33,349 nt of DNA. Origin: Pseudomonas sp. CM27 (GTDB lineage Bacteria > Pseudomonadota > Gammaproteobacteria > Pseudomonadales > Pseudomonadaceae). Under the pieces are notes generated by a model that saw only the letters and a program-made list of their open reading frames with translations, made no database searches and was not told the origin of the DNA. Positions 19,102 to 28,227 of this stretch are shown here, piece after piece. Both the position numbers and the translations under genes were made by a program. The stretch is taken from positions 6,329 to 39,677 of the forward strand of contig NZ_JABMCN010000014.1 of the NCBI RefSeq assembly GCF_013179515.1, in the 5' to 3' direction. How positions within the stretch are numbered: the first letter of the stretch is position 1; every line of letters starts with the position of its first letter.

Positions 19102-21117
19102 TCAGGGGCGGGTCAAATCGCAAGTGCTCCCTGTGCCGTTGTCAGCGATGCTGACTCTTTTTTCCGCGGGAGCCGATACCAGGTCTTTTCCGGGGAAGCT
19201 GTACTTCACCCGGCCGCGTGCCGCCAGCGGTGAAGGGACATAGATCGGCAGAATACGATCCTCGTACGGCTGAATTTTCCAGACGAAGCCGTCCTCGATC
19301 ATTGATTGAGTCAGCGGCAGCGTTTCGGGGGGGCCCACGTCGATGGGGACTTCACCGTTAAGCCCCTCGACGACCGTCCATTCGAGCGTGATCTCGTCGC
19401 CAGGTACGAGGTTGTACTGGGCACTGGCCGGGATCCTGATCCTGAATGCAGGAGGGGCTGTAGCGTCGCCCGGGTCCCACAAGGATGAGCAACTCAGCCA
19501 GTCTCGGGGCGTCAGCCCCTCGAACTGCCCCGCATCCGGGGTAATCGTCACCGCGTCGGCATCGACGTACTGGCGCTCCGACTCTTGTTCATTGAGCGCG
19601 TCGGCTGCTGCGCGCACGGTGAAGTGCACCGGCAGCCTCGGGTTGTTGCCGGCCGCAAGGATGTACTTCCACAGGATCGTGACTTGTTTGACCGCGCCAG
19701 TTACCCGGTCGACCACCCAGCTAGCCTCGTCCATCAGGATGCCATTCCAATAGAAGTCGACGACCTGTCCGACCTCGATGCGGTCGTACAGATCGATACT
19801 CAGCGTCGCGTCCTTACCGGCGTCAGCCCGCACCAGTCGGTTGCTCTGCCCCGACTCGCTGGTGATCTGGGGTGCGGTCAAGTAAGGGTTGACAGGCGCC
19901 GGCCATTCGGGGTCCGGGTAGGGGCGCCCGGGGCCTGCGATGGAAAAGTCGACGTTGATGTCGTCATCTGCCGGGCCATAGGGCACCTCGCCACGCAAGA
20001 TTCGATAGCTGACATTGGTGGCTTCTACACCTGTGCTGGCGCCGTATTCCTCGCGCAATACCTCCGGGGGAACCGGGACGCTGATAGGGAAGGGGCGTGA
20101 GCCCACAGGCTCAGGGCGCAACACGGAGCCGGCTGGGGTTACCCCGTGCCATGTGACTTCGATGGTGTCGCGCAAGCCGCGGTTCTTGTACTCCGGGATG
20201 TCCACCGTGACCCCGAGCTGCGCATCCTTCAGGTCAAGTACGCCGTCCACGGCCAGCAGTACTTGTGGTTTCTGCAGATCTTCCGGTTCGTCCCCGAGCA
20301 CTACGTCGACCGAGCCCGGGAAAGCCATGCGGCTCTTGTTGGTCGCTTTGTCGAACTCGAAGTAAGTGATGAAGAAGCGGCCATCGCCCATGCGCCGTAT
20401 CTGGTCGACCGGGATCATTACCTTGCGGCTGATGGGAACGAGCCCGTCGGCCGCCGGCGTGCCGAATTCGCTCTGTTCTTCCGGCCATTTCTCCAGATAG
20501 TACAACTTGTACGTATCGCCCGGCTGCTGATCTACCCGGGGCGGTAAAGTGGCTTCAATGCCGCCGGGGTGCGCGGCCAGGTAGGTTTCGTTGATGTAGC
20601 CGGCGGGCAGCTGTACCGGATTCGGCACTATCTGTTCACCCCATGGCGGGATGCTGTCACAGATCAGCCTGATGGCCTCCGACCGACGGTGAACTCCCAT
20701 GTAATCTTCGTGCCTGTAGCGGATCCATAGCGCGCCATTGACGGGGATATCGCCCTGAGGGTATGACATGGGAATAGGGAAATCGTCCGGCACGATCGGC
20801 GGAAAGCATTCCTCCGGGGTGCCGATGTCTTTGAAAGAGTCATTGGTACCGGTCAGGGAATATTCCAGCTGTAGTATTTCCGAGTCCAACTTGGGGTCGT
20901 TCGGTAGAAATGGCCATGGCGGAATGCGGACTTTAAGATCATCCGTCAAGGCATCTCGGTGCAGAGTGCCATCTGAGGGATCGATGATGCCTTTGACATC
21001 GGGGGCGTCAAGGCTCTTTGGGGATGGCGGAAAGTTGGCTGTTTTTGATTTCAGATAGCGCTTGCGGGTTTCTTCAGCTTTGCTGCGGTTGTCTGAAAGC
21101 GATGTTGAGTCTTTCAT
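19102..21117 (-). CDS. Large modular protein with Ig-like beta-sandwich repeats (671 aa)
   Basis: Unnamed family. The first 60 residues are polar and charged (KDSTSLSDNRSKAEETRKRY) with no signal peptide. The rest is a string of beta-rich modules. One (about residues 155-280) reads DSIPPWGEQ, PAGYINETYLAA, ATLPPRVDQQPGDTYKLYY and MGDGRFFITYFEFDKATNKS, and aligns in order with DKTPP, EDYLKA, AEVPPFLGAEPGDTVKWFW and AGNGTRFARYEVQDRAG of the 503-aa protein. Later modules carry TIEVTWHGVTP, VGQVVDFYWNG and PGDEITLEWTV. It starts 55 bp after the Rhs stop with GAGGA at good distance, so the two are probably one transcript. It occupies the place where an immunity gene would be expected downstream of an antibacterial Rhs toxin, yet looks nothing like one. 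Confidence 0.8.
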   Translation of the reverse strand: MKDSTSLSDNRSKAEETRKRYLKSKTANFPPSPKSLDAPDVKGIIDPSDGTLHRDALTDDLKVRIPPWPFLPNDPKLDSEILQLEYSLTGTNDSFKDIGTPEECFPPIVPDDFPIPMSYPQGDIPVNGALWIRYRHEDYMGVHRRSEAIRLICDSIPPWGEQIVPNPVQLPAGYINETYLAAHPGGIEATLPPRVDQQPGDTYKLYYLEKWPEEQSEFGTPAADGLVPISRKVMIPVDQIRRMGDGRFFITYFEFDKATNKSRMAFPGSVDVVLGDEPEDLQKPQVLLAVDGVLDLKDAQLGVTVDIPEYKNRGLRDTIEVTWHGVTPAGSVLRPEPVGSRPFPISVPVPPEVLREEYGASTGVEATNVSYRILRGEVPYGPADDDINVDFSIAGPGRPYPDPEWPAPVNPYLTAPQITSESGQSNRLVRADAGKDATLSIDLYDRIEVGQVVDFYWNGILMDEASWVVDRVTGAVKQVTILWKYILAAGNNPRLPVHFTVRAAADALNEQESERQYVDADAVTITPDAGQFEGLTPRDWLSCSSLWDPGDATAPPAFRIRIPASAQYNLVPGDEITLEWTVVEGLNGEVPIDVGPPETLPLTQSMIEDGFVWKIQPYEDRILPIYVPSPLAARGRVKYSFPGKDLVSAPAEKRVSIADNGTGSTCDLTRP

Positions 21118-21172
21118 ATTGGATCCTCGCAGTGCAAAGATATGTGTGGAGGGACATAAGAGAGCGTTAAGC

Positions 21173-24100
21173 TTATATTCTTGGGAGTTTAAAAGCTTCT
21201 TCTTTAGGCATGTAGTACCAGAGTCTTGTCAGACCCACTGGTGCTTTTTTAGGGGTTGCTTGTCCGTTGTAATTTAGATGGTTTTTCATCATTTGACTTT
21301 GTGAATAAATTCCAACTTTTGGAGCCGTTCGCAGTGCACTTGCAGCATATGCCAGACCGCCGCCAGCGAGACCTACGACTGCCGCCGCGTAGCTCAAGAT
21401 CATGCCGATATTGCTGCGTGTCTCATTCCCTGCAAGAACGCCCTCCGTCTGTACCGCCGTACCGGCGATTGTCAACGTTGCCGTGATGATCGAAGTCGCA
21501 ACGTTGAAGGCGGTGCTGAGCGTGCCTGCTCCCGCGGCTCCCGCAGCTCCCGCAGCTCCCGCTGCTGCCGCTGCTGCTGACGCTGCTAATGCTGCGGAGA
21601 ATGCCGCTGTCGCAACTGTACCTGCCGCGACGGCTGGTGCTGCGGCTGCCGTGCCCGCGCCTATACCGACGGCTGCCCCACCGGCACCTACTATGGCGAA
21701 ACCTGTCGTGCCTGCCGCCCAAGCGCTGGCTACCGCTGGTGTAGCTGCACCATACGTCACCGCAATCGCCACCACCGAGGCGATGGCGGCGAAAATGAAA
21801 CCGACACCCATGCCGATCCAGCCCATCACACCGAGCTCCACGCGCGGCGAGATCCGATGCCGCTCAAGCTCCTGCCGCGACTGGCTGGTACCGCTGTAAC
21901 CGGTGCTGAAATGCCCGGTAGGGTCGCGGAAGGTAACCGGGTTGCCCAGGCAGTAGCCGTAATAGTTCAGCCCCCCTTCGCCGAACGGGCTGAGCGAGTC
22001 CGGGCTGTGGAAGCGCATCAGCACCGTGTTGTAGGCACGATAGCCGTTGCCCAGCAGGTACCAGCCGCTGTGCGGGTCAAGCGCCTCGCCGTTGTAGCCC
22101 AGCGCAGCCAGCGCAGGGTCGTCGCTGTGGCCTTCGCCGTATGCCGTATAACGTATGGCCCGCGTGCTATCGGCCTGGCTTTCGGCAATCACGCTGTGGC
22201 TGGCACTGGTGTGCAGCAGCAACGGTGAGTGCGCGCCGCTGCCGCTTTGCTGCACACCCAGCGGTTGCTCGCCGTGGTGCAGGTACAGTGTCTGCACGCC
22301 GTCACGCACGGCCAGGCGCAATCGTTCACCGTCATGCAGCAGCAGCGTGCGCTTGCCGGCGTCGTGGCGACTGACCAGCAGGCCATTGCCGTCATAGCCA
22401 TAGGTATCGGGCTGGCCCGCAGCGTTCAGGCCCAGCAACCGGTTCTGGCTGTCATAACGCACCGGGCGGTTACGCTCGTCGCGGGTCAGGTTGCCATTGG
22501 CGTCGTAGCTGAACCAGGGGTCCGGCTCGGCACGCGCAGGCGTGTATTTGATGTGTTGCAGCTGGCAGGGATCGCGTTCCGCATGAATGAACTCGGCCCT
22601 TTCCGGGCGCAGCACGCCGGTGAAACTGGTAATTGTGATCACGATATTGTTGAAGGCATCGAAGGTGAATACCTGTGATTCGATACCGCGGCCCAGCGCG
22701 TCGCGGGGCAGGTCCGGCCCCTTGCAGGTGTGCCGGACCAGACGCGCATGGCTGTCATAACCAAAGCCTTCTTCAAGACGCAAAACACCGGCGACATGCA
22801 GTGTGCGGCTGAGCATCAAGTCATCCGCGCCCCAGGCCGATTCCTGCAGGCGATCTGGCTGACCGCTCTGGCGCCAGGAGCGCTTTAATTCGCGATCATG
22901 ATCATCATATTCAATCGCCGTTTGCAGCGAATGGCTGCCTGCCCGGTCGTGGCTGGTGATCAGTTGCACGCGGCCCAGCTCATCGTATTCGAAGACCGCC
23001 TGCAACTGGCCCTGAAGCGTGGATTTCAGACGACCGTCCGGGTAGTACTCGTGCGTGGTAGGTACACCATTGGCTTCTTGTGTACTTTTCAATCGGTCAT
23101 GCAAGGTGCTGACGTGGGTCCTGCTCCAGGACTTGCCTGTGTGCACGTCGTCCCAGTGTTCTGCAGTCAGCTGGTTGGCCATGTTGTATTCGTAACGTCG
23201 CTTGCCTTGCCCGTTGTCACTGCTAAGCAAACGCGCGCTGGTGGGGTGATAGCCGAAGCGGGCGTGGTCTTCGGGCGCATCGTTGCTGGTCGGCATGTTG
23301 GTGAGCTGCAGGTTGTAATCCAGCTCGATGGTGTCCCCGGCAGGGGTGATGTACTGGCGTGGCATGCTTTCGCCTTCACGGAACACGTAATACTCAGTCC
23401 GCCCGCCCGTGGTAGCGCCGACCAGGCGGTCCAGCCCGTCGTGGTACTGCGCACCGATTTCGCGGGCGGGTAACGAGACGTTCGCCGGGGTCACCACCAG
23501 GCTGGCGGGTAGCTCTTCGCTGGAATGCTCGGCGTAGGTGCGGGTCAGCTGTGTATTGTTGGCCTGCCGGGTGCTCAGCATGCGGCCCCAGGGGTCGTAG
23601 GCAAATAGTGTGGTGTGGTTGCGTTCATCCCTTTCGCTAAGGGTGTGCCCGAGGCCGTCATAGGTGTAGCTGCGCTCGCCGAGCAGCTCGTCGAAGGCAT
23701 CCAGGCGCTTGCGCCGCACGGGCTTGTTGAACAGGTTGAGCCAGGTCTCGGTCTTGCCGCTGATCGCCCGCGCCACGTGCGTTACCTGGGTTTTGACACC
23801 GTTACGGGTGTTTGTCCGGGTCCGTGATTGCAGCTTGCCGCCTTCGCGCCAGGTGTAACGGATGGCGCCTTTGTGAGCGGCATTACCGATAGGATCGAGT
23901 ACGTTGTGTTGTTCAACGCCATCCGGGCCAATGGAGCAGCATTGCTCACCCCAATCGTCATACCTCATGCGCTTGGTCAGGGTCAGGAACTGGCTACCTT
24001 GCAGCCAGTCGGTAACGGTTTCCTGGACCCGGTGATCGAAAGCGTCGTACTCAAGGGCCATGACTTTGAAAAAGCTGCCCGGCCGTGAGGGATGAACGTT

Positions 24101-26134
24101 GTCCCTTTGCTCGAGGACAGGCCGGCCCAGGCCGTCCAGTACCGTCTCGGTAGTGATACCGCGCGCGTTGGTCACTCGATGCCGGGCGATGTCCCCGTCG
24201 CGGGCACACAGTTCATAGGCGTAGCGTCTGCCAGCCTCGAAGTCGGTCCCGGCCGATACCCGCTCACGGATAACACGGCGCAGTGCATCGAATTCCCAAT
24301 GTGTTTGCACGCCGTTCTCATCGCATTCGAAGACCGTCTCACCGACCAGCAGCGAACGCCTTTCAGCGGTTGAGCGCAGCGCGCCGTCATAACCGATGAG
24401 GGTGGTGCGGGTTTCCAGTACCGGGTGCTGGCTGAGTGGGTCGACCATCCTCTTGAACTGATACTGGGTGGTGGTTTCCAGCGTGTTGCGTTTGAGCGTC
24501 TGCTGATAGAGGCGGCCATGCAGCAGGCTGGCAAACGGCGCGTCAATGTAGGCGCTCACCGTTTGCGCCAGCACCTCTGCCGGGTTGGCTTCCTGCACCA
24601 GTGTTTCGGTGTGCTCGACAACCATTGGGCTAAGCGTGATGGTGTCGCTCGCCAGCGGCGTCAGCGCGCGGTACCGGTAGTGGCGGGTCAGGGTGGGTGC
24701 CGGCCCTTGGCCGTCGCTGGAGGGTGTGGTGGTCCGGCTCTTGAGGTGCCGAACGAAACCATTGGCATCCCCCGGGTACCCGTCTTCAGCCTCTACGCCG
24801 TACCAGGTATTGGTTTCGGTCACCCCGCTGGCCAGTTTGCGCCAGGTGATGTTGCCATGGGTGTCGTACTGCGTTTCGACCGTTTCCAGGCGGCTGCGGG
24901 TAATCTCGTTGGCCAATGACCAGCGGGTCTGCTCCCTGATCGGCATCTGCAGGGTTGGCGCCTGCTCGTCGAATGAGCCTGGCCTAAGGTTGTAGGTGGT
25001 GTTGATTTCATGAACGCAGTTGTTCTGGACGGTTCTGGTGGCAGTCAGCAGGTGGAAACGGTTGAAGGTACGGGTAACGCTCTGCAGTGGGTTGCTATCT
25101 GCGTCGCATAAGGTTTCGACGGTCTGATACTCGTAGTCGGCCGAGTACTTGTAGAGGTTGTCCAGCCCGTCGTCACTCCAACCAATGCCACTGCCGAAGC
25201 CCAGGAAATTGTGCGAGCCCGGATAGACATAGGCTCGCTGAAATGCGGGTTGTCCCTGACCTGGCTCGATGATGTGGCGGGTAACCCGGGGCAAGGCCAG
25301 GGGGCGGCTGGTACCTGGGAACTGATGCCCAGCATCTTGATAAAGCAAGTATTCCCGAGCGCCGGTAGGGGTCTCGACCTTGCTCAGGCACAGATGATCG
25401 AGCACCTGCCTGTAATCCAGGCGCCAGCTTGCCTGCTCGGCGGTTGGCAAAACGACCGACCCGACCCAGTCGGTGTTGATCAGGTTCATCACATAGCGGG
25501 CGAAGGGCTGGCCGTCATCGCCCTGGTAAGGCCGTTCGCGCAACTCGATGCGGCCATCCTTGCGCTCTACTTCCAGAAGGATCTGCCCGCTGCCATCGGT
25601 GATCGAGCTGAGCATCATGTAGGCCGGGTTGAACGGCTGGTACGCCAGGCTGATGTGGTGCCCTGTCGCCGAATAGATCTGCACCGGCAGGGCGATGCGC
25701 CCGGTCATGCTGCCCATTTCTTCGAGAATTTCCACCACGCCAGAACGGTGTACCACCCGATAACGCGCGTTGCCACCGGGGCCGGCAGGTTCGCGATACA
25801 AATGAAAGTGCGCCAGCCGTTGCTCGCGCAGGTGCAGGCGGTTGCCGGCGGTTCCGGTGACCTTGAAAGTTTCACCGGTAGAGGTGGTGACGACTTGGTT
25901 GTGCGCAGTGAACTGGGTCAGTGACAGGTTCCAACCTTTGCCCCAGCCAGAGTCGCTCTTGTTGAGCGGGCTGAAGTTGAGGCTGAGTTCCGGGTCGGGG
26001 CCCTGGAAGTCATTGGCGCGCAGGTCGGGAAGTTTGATCGACAACGTGTACTGGCCGGTGCGCGTATCGACACCGTTTTCCATGAAACTCATGAAGTTAA
26101 GGGCGTTGGAGTGAATTGAAGGTTCTGAGCTCAT
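21173..26134 (-). CDS. Rhs/YD-repeat protein with hydrophobic C-terminal tip
   Basis: A 1653-aa polymorphic-toxin-type protein. It begins MSSEPSIHSNALNFMSFMEN and GVDTRTGQYTLSI, a common Pseudomonas Rhs N-terminus without PAAR domain or signal peptide. YD-type repeats run through most of the chain (YDTHGNITWR, YEYNMANQLTAEHW, YDANGNLTRDERNRPVRYD, YGYDGNGLLVSRHD). The conserved core ends in RFHSPDSLSPFGEGGLNYYG and DPTGH (residues 1404-1408), the usual self-cleavage boundary. The remaining 245 residues are the variable tip: an Ala/Gly-rich hydrophobic stretch (about 1430-1600) and a short polar end LTRLWYYMPKEEAFKLPRI. No known toxin catalytic motif is seen; a membrane-active or translocation role is possible. 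ATG at 26134 is preferred because the family N-terminus starts there. It is divergent from the 611-aa gene. Confidence 0.92.
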   Translation of the reverse strand: MSSEPSIHSNALNFMSFMENGVDTRTGQYTLSIKLPDLRANDFQGPDPELSLNFSPLNKSDSGWGKGWNLSLTQFTAHNQVVTTSTGETFKVTGTAGNRLHLREQRLAHFHLYREPAGPGGNARYRVVHRSGVVEILEEMGSMTGRIALPVQIYSATGHHISLAYQPFNPAYMMLSSITDGSGQILLEVERKDGRIELRERPYQGDDGQPFARYVMNLINTDWVGSVVLPTAEQASWRLDYRQVLDHLCLSKVETPTGAREYLLYQDAGHQFPGTSRPLALPRVTRHIIEPGQGQPAFQRAYVYPGSHNFLGFGSGIGWSDDGLDNLYKYSADYEYQTVETLCDADSNPLQSVTRTFNRFHLLTATRTVQNNCVHEINTTYNLRPGSFDEQAPTLQMPIREQTRWSLANEITRSRLETVETQYDTHGNITWRKLASGVTETNTWYGVEAEDGYPGDANGFVRHLKSRTTTPSSDGQGPAPTLTRHYRYRALTPLASDTITLSPMVVEHTETLVQEANPAEVLAQTVSAYIDAPFASLLHGRLYQQTLKRNTLETTTQYQFKRMVDPLSQHPVLETRTTLIGYDGALRSTAERRSLLVGETVFECDENGVQTHWEFDALRRVIRERVSAGTDFEAGRRYAYELCARDGDIARHRVTNARGITTETVLDGLGRPVLEQRDNVHPSRPGSFFKVMALEYDAFDHRVQETVTDWLQGSQFLTLTKRMRYDDWGEQCCSIGPDGVEQHNVLDPIGNAAHKGAIRYTWREGGKLQSRTRTNTRNGVKTQVTHVARAISGKTETWLNLFNKPVRRKRLDAFDELLGERSYTYDGLGHTLSERDERNHTTLFAYDPWGRMLSTRQANNTQLTRTYAEHSSEELPASLVVTPANVSLPAREIGAQYHDGLDRLVGATTGGRTEYYVFREGESMPRQYITPAGDTIELDYNLQLTNMPTSNDAPEDHARFGYHPTSARLLSSDNGQGKRRYEYNMANQLTAEHWDDVHTGKSWSRTHVSTLHDRLKSTQEANGVPTTHEYYPDGRLKSTLQGQLQAVFEYDELGRVQLITSHDRAGSHSLQTAIEYDDHDRELKRSWRQSGQPDRLQESAWGADDLMLSRTLHVAGVLRLEEGFGYDSHARLVRHTCKGPDLPRDALGRGIESQVFTFDAFNNIVITITSFTGVLRPERAEFIHAERDPCQLQHIKYTPARAEPDPWFSYDANGNLTRDERNRPVRYDSQNRLLGLNAAGQPDTYGYDGNGLLVSRHDAGKRTLLLHDGERLRLAVRDGVQTLYLHHGEQPLGVQQSGSGAHSPLLLHTSASHSVIAESQADSTRAIRYTAYGEGHSDDPALAALGYNGEALDPHSGWYLLGNGYRAYNTVLMRFHSPDSLSPFGEGGLNYYGYCLGNPVTFRDPTGHFSTGYSGTSQSRQELERHRISPRVELGVMGWIGMGVGFIFAAIASVVAIAVTYGAATPAVASAWAAGTTGFAIVGAGGAAVGIGAGTAAAAPAVAAGTVATAAFSAALAASAAAAAAGAAGAAGAAGAGTLSTAFNVATSIITATLTIAGTAVQTEGVLAGNETRSNIGMILSYAAAVVGLAGGGLAYAASALRTAPKVGIYSQSQMMKNHLNYNGQATPKKAPVGLTRLWYYMPKEEAFKLPRI

Positions 26135-26267
26135 GGTGGTGTGTCTCATCCTGTGCATGAGGAATGAACAACGGCGTTTCAACTTTCAATGCGCCCATGC
26201 TGTACAGAGCTGGAACATGACAGCGCGGTGCTGCGATACGGGTCGACAGTAGTTGAAGTTACCTGGG

Positions 26268-26290
26268 CTGGCACCTAGCAGTTTTGCCAG
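26268..26290. promoter_or_regulatory. Inverted repeat in the divergent Rhs / modular-protein intergenic region
   Basis: CTGGCA-N11-TGCCAG is a perfect 6-bp dyad with an 11-bp spacer. It sits inside a slightly larger ACCTGG...CCAGGT pairing (26261-26266 with 26287-26292). It lies in the 231-bp gap between the divergent genes, about 75 bp from the rightward ATG and 134 bp from the leftward one. The geometry suits an operator for a dimeric regulator controlling one or both directions. An AT-rich TTATAT (26313-26318) could be a rightward -10. Regulator unknown. Confidence 0.4.
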
Positions 26291-26365
26291 GTGTCGAGCC
26301 GCAGGGCGGGTGTTATATCTAGCTCAAGTTGCCGATTGGCCCTGTGTTGCAACGGAGACGCCACA

Positions 26366-28201
26366 ATGGAAATGCCAGAGGTCGCGCACCTTGATGAAAG
26401 AAGTAACTCGGTCAGCCTGGATGCACTAGGCGATGCCGCGCTGGAGACCTGGATCAAATACCCCGGTATCGCCGAAGGGGATTACGTACGTGTCAACTGG
26501 CGAGGGTGCAGGGCGGACAATACGGCCGATGATATCTTTGGGGCTCGCCAAGTCCTTCGCCTGGACCCCGTAAAGGGCTGGGTGTTTCCAATCGCTAACG
26601 ACAAAGTCAAGGCCTTGCGCGGTGGCCAGGTTTTCTACTCGTACATGCGAGTGACTGATGCAGGCGAGCCGCTCAGTGAGGAGTCCCTGCGTCGGGCCTT
26701 CTATGTCCAGCGGCCGGACGAAGGCTACTGGTCATTACCGGTTCCCCACCTTCAGGACGCCCATCAGGGGAAAATCGATGCCAGTGCGCTGAACCCTGAG
26801 GGCGTGCTGTTGGCGACAGCGCCGTATGCGGCCATGAGCGAAGGTGACGAGATCACGCTGACCTGGACGCCTTTCTATACCGAAACTGCAGAGGGCACGC
26901 CGGTTCAGCAGGAATATGTAGTTGAGGAGCACGACATCGGTCAGCCACTGTTGTGGCACCTGGAATATGGCGATGTATTCAACTACCTGTATGGTCACGG
27001 TTTGTTGCAATACCGCATCAAGTACGCCAGCGGTACTAGCAGCGAGTCCTTGGTGCAGCGCTTCGAAATCGTCTGGCCCGAACCCGAACCGAAACCCGAA
27101 CCCACCGACCCGCCACCCGCGCCACCCGCGCCACTGTTGCCGGCACCCCGCATCGACGGGCATACGGGGGGCGCTCTGGACCCCGATGACGAAGCCTATC
27201 AAGACGGGGTGTGGTTGGAACTGGAGGTTGACCCGCAGATGCGAGTCGGTGATTCGTTGATGCTCTACGCCGTGGGGCCTCAAGTGACATTGCGAAGCCT
27301 GCGCGCGGATGTGAGCTCCCTGGACGGCAAGCGGGTTGCCGTGCTTTTGGACCGCGCGTGGCTGCAGAGCGACGAGAACCGTGGCAAGCAGGTCACTTTC
27401 AGCTATGAATTTGCGCGGCAAGGCGTGCAGAAGCGCTCCCAGGTGCTCACTGTGATACTGCAACGCAAACTCCACCTGCCGCTGCCGGTAATCAAACATG
27501 CAGTGCAGGAGCCTGGTGATGAGTCGCACCAAGCTACGGTCCACCCACGCAACCTGGGCAGTGGGGCTGAAGTCAGGATTCCGCAGGATGCAGAACTCGG
27601 CGAGGGAGAGGTGCCTGCGCCGCAGATCAGGCTCCACTGGCAGGGACACGGCAGCACAGGGAACGTCATCGTGCCTCAGCCTGCTTCTGGCGACCAGCGC
27701 TTGTTCAGGGTGCCGCGATCGGCAATGGCGGCCAACCTGGGCAGGCGGCTTGACGTGTACTACACCCTCACGCGTCACGGCGAGGCGCCTAGGGAGTCGC
27801 AAAAGTTTGACTTGCGGGTGGCCGATTTCGACAGCGCAAGTTACCTCCCTATCCAGGTTTCAGGCGTTGAAAACGGGCAGTTGAAATTGAGCGAAGTTCC
27901 AACGCACGGGGCCCTCTGCACGCAGGACAGTTGGACGTTCATGGCAGAAGGGCAATTGCTCGGCATCGAGGCAGAGGGTGAGCCGAGAACCGGTAAACCC
28001 CCCACTCATGTTCTACGCCCGCGCACCGCGGAAGTGACCGAGGATGAGTACTATGACGGCAGCATTGAAGCGCTTCTTCCCATACAGTTTCTCGAAGGCC
28101 TGAATTTGAACAGCACCCTGAGACTGACAGCATATGCCAGTTTCGATGACGGTGAGACGTGGCGAGCCTTTCGCTCTGCCGATATTAAACTGGTTGGCTG
28201 A
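26366..28201 (+). CDS. Large modular protein with Ig-like beta-sandwich repeats (611 aa)
   Basis: Unnamed family, same type as the 503- and 671-aa proteins. No signal peptide. Modules appear as GIAEGDYVRVNWRG ... GGQVFYSYMRVTDAGEPLSEES (about 35-125), SEGDEITLTWTPF ... HGLLQYRIKYASGTSSES (about 165-240), and two more with VGDSLMLYAVG and APQIRLHWQGHGSTGNV ... RLDVYYTLTRHG. A Pro/Glu linker (EPEPKPEPTDPPPAPPAPL, about 245-265) separates the two halves. The C-terminal domain (DSWTFMAEGQLLGI ... SFDDGETWRAFRSADIKLVG) has a counterpart at the end of the 503-aa protein. ATG at 26366 follows GGAG at 8 bp. The gene ends 26 bp before the next start, making it the first gene of the rightward operon. 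Confidence 0.8.
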   Translation: MEMPEVAHLDERSNSVSLDALGDAALETWIKYPGIAEGDYVRVNWRGCRADNTADDIFGARQVLRLDPVKGWVFPIANDKVKALRGGQVFYSYMRVTDAGEPLSEESLRRAFYVQRPDEGYWSLPVPHLQDAHQGKIDASALNPEGVLLATAPYAAMSEGDEITLTWTPFYTETAEGTPVQQEYVVEEHDIGQPLLWHLEYGDVFNYLYGHGLLQYRIKYASGTSSESLVQRFEIVWPEPEPKPEPTDPPPAPPAPLLPAPRIDGHTGGALDPDDEAYQDGVWLELEVDPQMRVGDSLMLYAVGPQVTLRSLRADVSSLDGKRVAVLLDRAWLQSDENRGKQVTFSYEFARQGVQKRSQVLTVILQRKLHLPLPVIKHAVQEPGDESHQATVHPRNLGSGAEVRIPQDAELGEGEVPAPQIRLHWQGHGSTGNVIVPQPASGDQRLFRVPRSAMAANLGRRLDVYYTLTRHGEAPRESQKFDLRVADFDSASYLPIQVSGVENGQLKLSEVPTHGALCTQDSWTFMAEGQLLGIEAEGEPRTGKPPTHVLRPRTAEVTEDEYYDGSIEALLPIQFLEGLNLNSTLRLTAYASFDDGETWRAFRSADIKLVG

Positions 28202-28227
28202 AATATAATTAATTTCGGAGGTTACCC

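Noticed and set aside
26735..27802. 355-codon minus-strand open frame inside the 611-aa modular protein
   Set aside because: The plus-strand product shares ordered modules with two other proteins in the window and has a good start site.
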